From DATMBL01 sp050735975 (GTDB taxonomy: Bacteria; Desulfobacterota; Binatia; UBA9968), in assembly GCA_050735975.1 (NCBI GenBank), contig JBOHVS010000008.1, positions 1 to 17,614 of the forward strand: DNA of 17,614 nucleotides, written 5' to 3'. Under the pieces are notes generated by a model. It saw nothing but the letters and a program-made list of their open reading frames with translations, did no database searches and was not told the DNA's origin. Position numbers and translations under genes: made by a program. Each line of letters starts with the position of its first letter. Position 1 is the stretch's first letter. Of this stretch, positions 15,500 through 17,614 are shown in pieces.

Positions 15500-16681
15500 C
15501 TATGTGTATGCCCCGTGCTCGTCCGGAAAGTGGGCTTTGACCGTTTCCGCTCCCGGCTCGCCGGTACACCATGGGACCATGTTTTTCATTCTGCAGGTGA
15601 TCTCTCGCTTGCGCAGCTCTTCTTCGAACATGCGATGGATCTCCGGGTCTTCGTCCTCGTATTCAACCTGACCGCCGCCTTCTTTGCCGCTCACTTCGCC
15701 CATCCGAAGCACGGTGGACTCATGGGCCTGCCAGCGGTTTGCCGCGTACTTACGAGAAAGGCCCTGGTTCATCACCAAATAGGTGGCCGCGCTGGCGCCC
15801 ACGTTAAAGTGCTGGTGCAGCCAGAGTCCCTCGCCGGCGCCTGAAAGGTAGAGGCTGCCTTCTTGCCAGTCGCAGCGGATGCGGGGCTCGTTGCCGCGCT
15901 GGGTCAAAACGTAGCCTTCACCCTCGGTGATGTAGAGGTGCGCCCCAGGGCCGTGCCGGTGGGCCTTCTTGTAGTGGCCCGATTCGAAGCGGGAGACGTG
16001 AGACTCCATCATCCCGGCGCCCATCACCATGAAGGCGTTCGTGCCGCCGCCGCCCCGGCTCTTCCACTCGTAGAGTGGCAGCTTCTTGATGTCCGGAATG
16101 AAGTTGGTTTCCCAAACCCGGCCGCGATAGAGTTTCGCCTCAGCGCTGAAATAGTCGGGCTCGCCGCTGTAGCGGTCGTTGAAGTCGTAAAAATTGTTGA
16201 AAACGAAGTCCTCGCTGGCCCATTGCCGCAGCAACTGCGGCAGATCGGTAACGGAAAACCAGCGCGCAGGGCGTGAAAGGCTGGCGTTGAAAAACTGATG
16301 CCACGCGTTTGTGGGCAGCACGAAGTAACTGCCGGGTCCCCACTCGAAGGTCTGCTTGGCTCCTCTATCCCGCCATATCGAGGTCGAGCCATGACCCGAA
16401 ACCACGTACGCAGCCTCGGTGTACAGGTGCCTGAGCGGCGCCGTTGAGCTGCCCGGCGACAGCTCAACGATATGCTCGTCGGCCTCGTCGTCTCCGTCCA
16501 GGTAGCAGAGAGCGCCGTTGACGCCGTCGCCCTTGCGCGGCCAAGGGCCCACTTCGACTGCTTTCATGTCTTTGATGTATACCCCTCCGACAAGCGGTAC
16601 GCCCTCGCGTTTCCTCCACTCCTGATAGCAGTCAACGCGTACGAGCGCCGGCTGCTTTTCGGGATCTAACTTGGTGGTCAT
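15500..16681 (-). CDS. Bicupin protein, gentisate-1,2-dioxygenase-like
   Basis: The 393-residue protein has two cupin barrels. The C-terminal one carries a good metal motif: GHYKKAHRHGPGAHLYITEG at 235-254, giving His241, His243 and Glu253, and a later His pair (WLHQHFN, 289/291). The N-terminal one is reduced, keeping His85, Glu89 (RHLYTEAAYVVSG) and His128 (NAWHQFF) but lacking the His-x-His pair. Two-cupin proteins with this layout include gentisate and salicylate ring-cleaving dioxygenases; overall similarity to them is at pattern level only. A helical, charged tail follows (EEELRKRE). The ATG at 16681 has GCGAGGACCAACC in front and a promoter candidate upstream. It is the first gene of a two-gene unit with eutA. 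The reaction and the reason for pairing with EutA are unknown. Confidence 0.87.
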   Translation of the reverse strand: MTTKLDPEKQPALVRVDCYQEWRKREGVPLVGGVYIKDMKAVEVGPWPRKGDGVNGALCYLDGDDEADEHIVELSPGSSTAPLRHLYTEAAYVVSGHGSTSIWRDRGAKQTFEWGPGSYFVLPTNAWHQFFNASLSRPARWFSVTDLPQLLRQWASEDFVFNNFYDFNDRYSGEPDYFSAEAKLYRGRVWETNFIPDIKKLPLYEWKSRGGGGTNAFMVMGAGMMESHVSRFESGHYKKAHRHGPGAHLYITEGEGYVLTQRGNEPRIRCDWQEGSLYLSGAGEGLWLHQHFNVGASAATYLVMNQGLSRKYAANRWQAHESTVLRMGEVSGKEGGGQVEYEDEDPEIHRMFEEELRKREITCRMKNMVPWCTGEPGAETVKAHFPDEHGAYT

Positions 16682-16718
16682 GGTTGGTCCTCGCTGGGAA
16701 TGTTTTCTCTAGCACCAG

Positions 16719-16748
16719 AGACTATTCAACAAGGCAGTGTTATGTCAA
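16719..16748 (-). promoter_or_regulatory. Promoter candidate for the bicupin-eutA unit
   Basis: On the minus strand a perfect TTGACA (16748-16743) and TAGTCT (16724-16719) are 18 bases apart. The -10 keeps the most important bases (T1, A2, T6) but only three of six. Initiation near 16712 would leave a leader of about 30 bases before the start codon at 16681. Confidence 0.48.
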
Positions 16749-16947
16749 TGTTAACGCCAGGGCGACCGGCGGGCATTATCTCGTGGTCCCAATCGACTTG
16801 TATTCTCCTCTGGCGCCGGACCCAAAGCGTGCTTGATAATTTCACGGGCACATCGTATTAGATGGACGCATTCATTGGCAAAAGGTTCAGGTACAGGCCC
16901 ATTGCCATCGACCCGGAAGAGTTCACTGAATCGGAAAAACGATGACT

Positions 16948-17024
16948 CGCGCGAAGACACAAAGCACCCCAAGTTCGGAAAATAGGAAAATATTCTTCCT
17001 TTGCGCTCTTGGCGTCTTGGCGCG
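16948..17024. repeat. Imperfect inverted-repeat element of the AAGACGCAAAG type
   Basis: The outer arms CGCGCGAAGAC (16948-16958) and GTCTTGGCGCG (17014-17024) are complementary at 10 of 11 positions, and pairing continues less well inward (AAAG/CTTT blocks), around an AT-rich centre near 16981-16997. Short intergenic elements built from gcgaagacgcaaag / ctttgcgtcttggcg words are common in many environmental bacterial genomes and are often mis-annotated as short proteins. Only one copy lies in this window, so dispersal cannot be tested here. Confidence 0.6.
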
Positions 17025-17105
17025 ATAAAGTTTGTTGAAGCGATTCTGTTGAACATTTAAAAGGCCCGGAAACAACGAACTGAAACCAACACAATGGGGG
17101 TAAAA

Positions 17106-17614
17106 ATGCGCGAGCTCCTGACCGATATCTTCACCTGGCCGTGGTATTCAGAACCGCACGGTTACAATTTCAACGGCCACTTTATTAAGCGCGCTGATGG
17201 GAATCTCTGCATCGACCCCGTGGACCCAACTGACGAAGATATCGAGGAACTGGCGAGCTATGGTGTCGCTCGTATTCTACTCACCAATCGCAACCACTCG
17301 CGCGCGGCGAACAAGATTCGCGCGCGCACCGGCGGTCGGACGGCAATTCATGCAGCGGACGCGCCCCACGCGCGCAAGGAGGGAGCGGAACTGGATGACA
17401 ATTTGAATCCAGGCGACAAGGCCGGCCCGTTTGTCGTGGTTGCCGCGCCGGGAAAATCGCCGGGAGAAGTCGTCCTTCACTGGCCGGAACGAAAAATACT
17501 GCTTGTCGGGGATGCGGTGGTCGGCGACCCGCCCGGGCGGTGCAAGCTCTTACCGGAAAAAGTGGTGGACGATCCTCCGCGCCTGCGCGAAAGTGTGCGT
17601 GGACTTCTTGCTCT
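17106..17614 (+). CDS. MBL-fold protein with degraded metal motif (3' end cut off)
   Basis: The frame is open from ATG 17106, behind GGGGGTAAAA, to the window edge (169 residues). The order of elements is that of the metallo-beta-lactamase fold: a first strand pair with NLCIDPVDPTDEDIEEL at about 33-49, then the loop where the family has Thr-His-x-His-x-Asp-His, and ILLVGDAVVGDPPG at 131-144 with the usual GDAV. In the loop this protein reads TNRNHSRAA (60-68), so both histidines, the aspartate and the last histidine of the motif are replaced, and the later PGH is PGK (115-117). It therefore probably does not hold the usual dinuclear zinc site. It could be a non-hydrolytic binding or regulatory relative, or use other ligands. 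The remaining C-terminus is outside the window. Confidence 0.75.
   Translation, partial: MRELLTDIFTWPWYSEPHGYNFNGHFIKRADGNLCIDPVDPTDEDIEELASYGVARILLTNRNHSRAANKIRARTGGRTAIHAADAPHARKEGAELDDNLNPGDKAGPFVVVAAPGKSPGEVVLHWPERKILLVGDAVVGDPPGRCKLLPEKVVDDPPRLRESVRGLLA

Larger units (their letters stand above)
16682..17105. other. Divergent intergenic region with a dispersed-type repeat
   Basis: About 420 bases separate the leftward bicupin from the rightward MBL-fold gene. It holds the bicupin promoter candidate and an inverted-repeat element at 16948-17024. Frames through the element encode RQDAKSAKE-like peptides, which I regard as spurious products of the repeat. Nothing else stands out. Confidence 0.5.

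Noticed and set aside
16751..17094. Short minus-strand frames encoding RQDAKSAKE-like peptides
   Set aside because: These peptides are typical false calls from the inverted-repeat element at 16948-17024 and have no ribosome-binding site.

Overview
The window is moderately GC-rich bacterial DNA. Translation signals are classical: most genes start at ATG behind a GGAGG-type ribosome-binding site. The gene content is an HflK-type stomatin protein, a lipoprotein acid phosphatase, an ABC importer with a fused double permease, amidohydrolase-2 and VOC proteins, paired MmgE/PrpD proteins, a bicupin and EutA. This mix resembles uncultivated soil or sediment lineages with large catabolic repertoires (Binatota-, Rokubacteria- or Tectomicrobia-like). 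That placement is an impression from gene families, not a phylogenetic result. I see no phage genes, transposase, CRISPR array, tRNA or rRNA.

Layout, left to right: (1) 1-842, minus strand: the N-terminal 280 residues of an HflK-like protein, cut by the window edge, followed by about 400 bases without a convincing gene. (2) 1257-2228, minus: an e(P4)-like lipoprotein acid phosphatase. (3) 2485-3579, plus: an NAD-type medium-chain alcohol dehydrogenase that keeps catalytic-zinc residues but has no structural-zinc cysteine lobe. (4) 3699-7797: a complete ABC importer, with binding protein and ATPase on the plus strand and the fused permease convergent to them on the minus strand. (5) 8166-10266, plus: a VOC protein, an amidohydrolase and a second VOC protein. 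(6) 10333-13286, minus: two divergent MmgE/PrpD proteins behind a good sigma70-type promoter. (7) 13535-13768, minus: a small four-cysteine protein. (8) 13962-16681, minus: a bicupin followed by EutA, with a promoter candidate upstream. (9) 16948-17024: an imperfect inverted repeat of the kind dispersed in intergenic DNA. (10) 17106 to the end, plus: a metallo-beta-lactamase-fold protein with a degraded metal motif.

The stretch 2485-17614 reads as an uptake-and-catabolism neighbourhood: one importer, an alcohol dehydrogenase, a likely decarboxylase or hydrolase of the amidohydrolase-2 family, two VOC proteins, two PrpD-type dehydratase/decarboxylase-like enzymes and a gentisate-dioxygenase-like bicupin. 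The substrate cannot be read from the sequence; an aromatic or organic acid is my inference.

The most unusual association is EutA, the chaperone-like ATPase that reactivates B12-dependent ethanolamine ammonia-lyase. It lies directly behind a bicupin, with no eutB, eutC or other eut gene in the window, and carries a His/Asp-rich N-terminal extension. The second oddity is the terminal MBL-fold protein, whose His-x-His-x-Asp-His motif is replaced.
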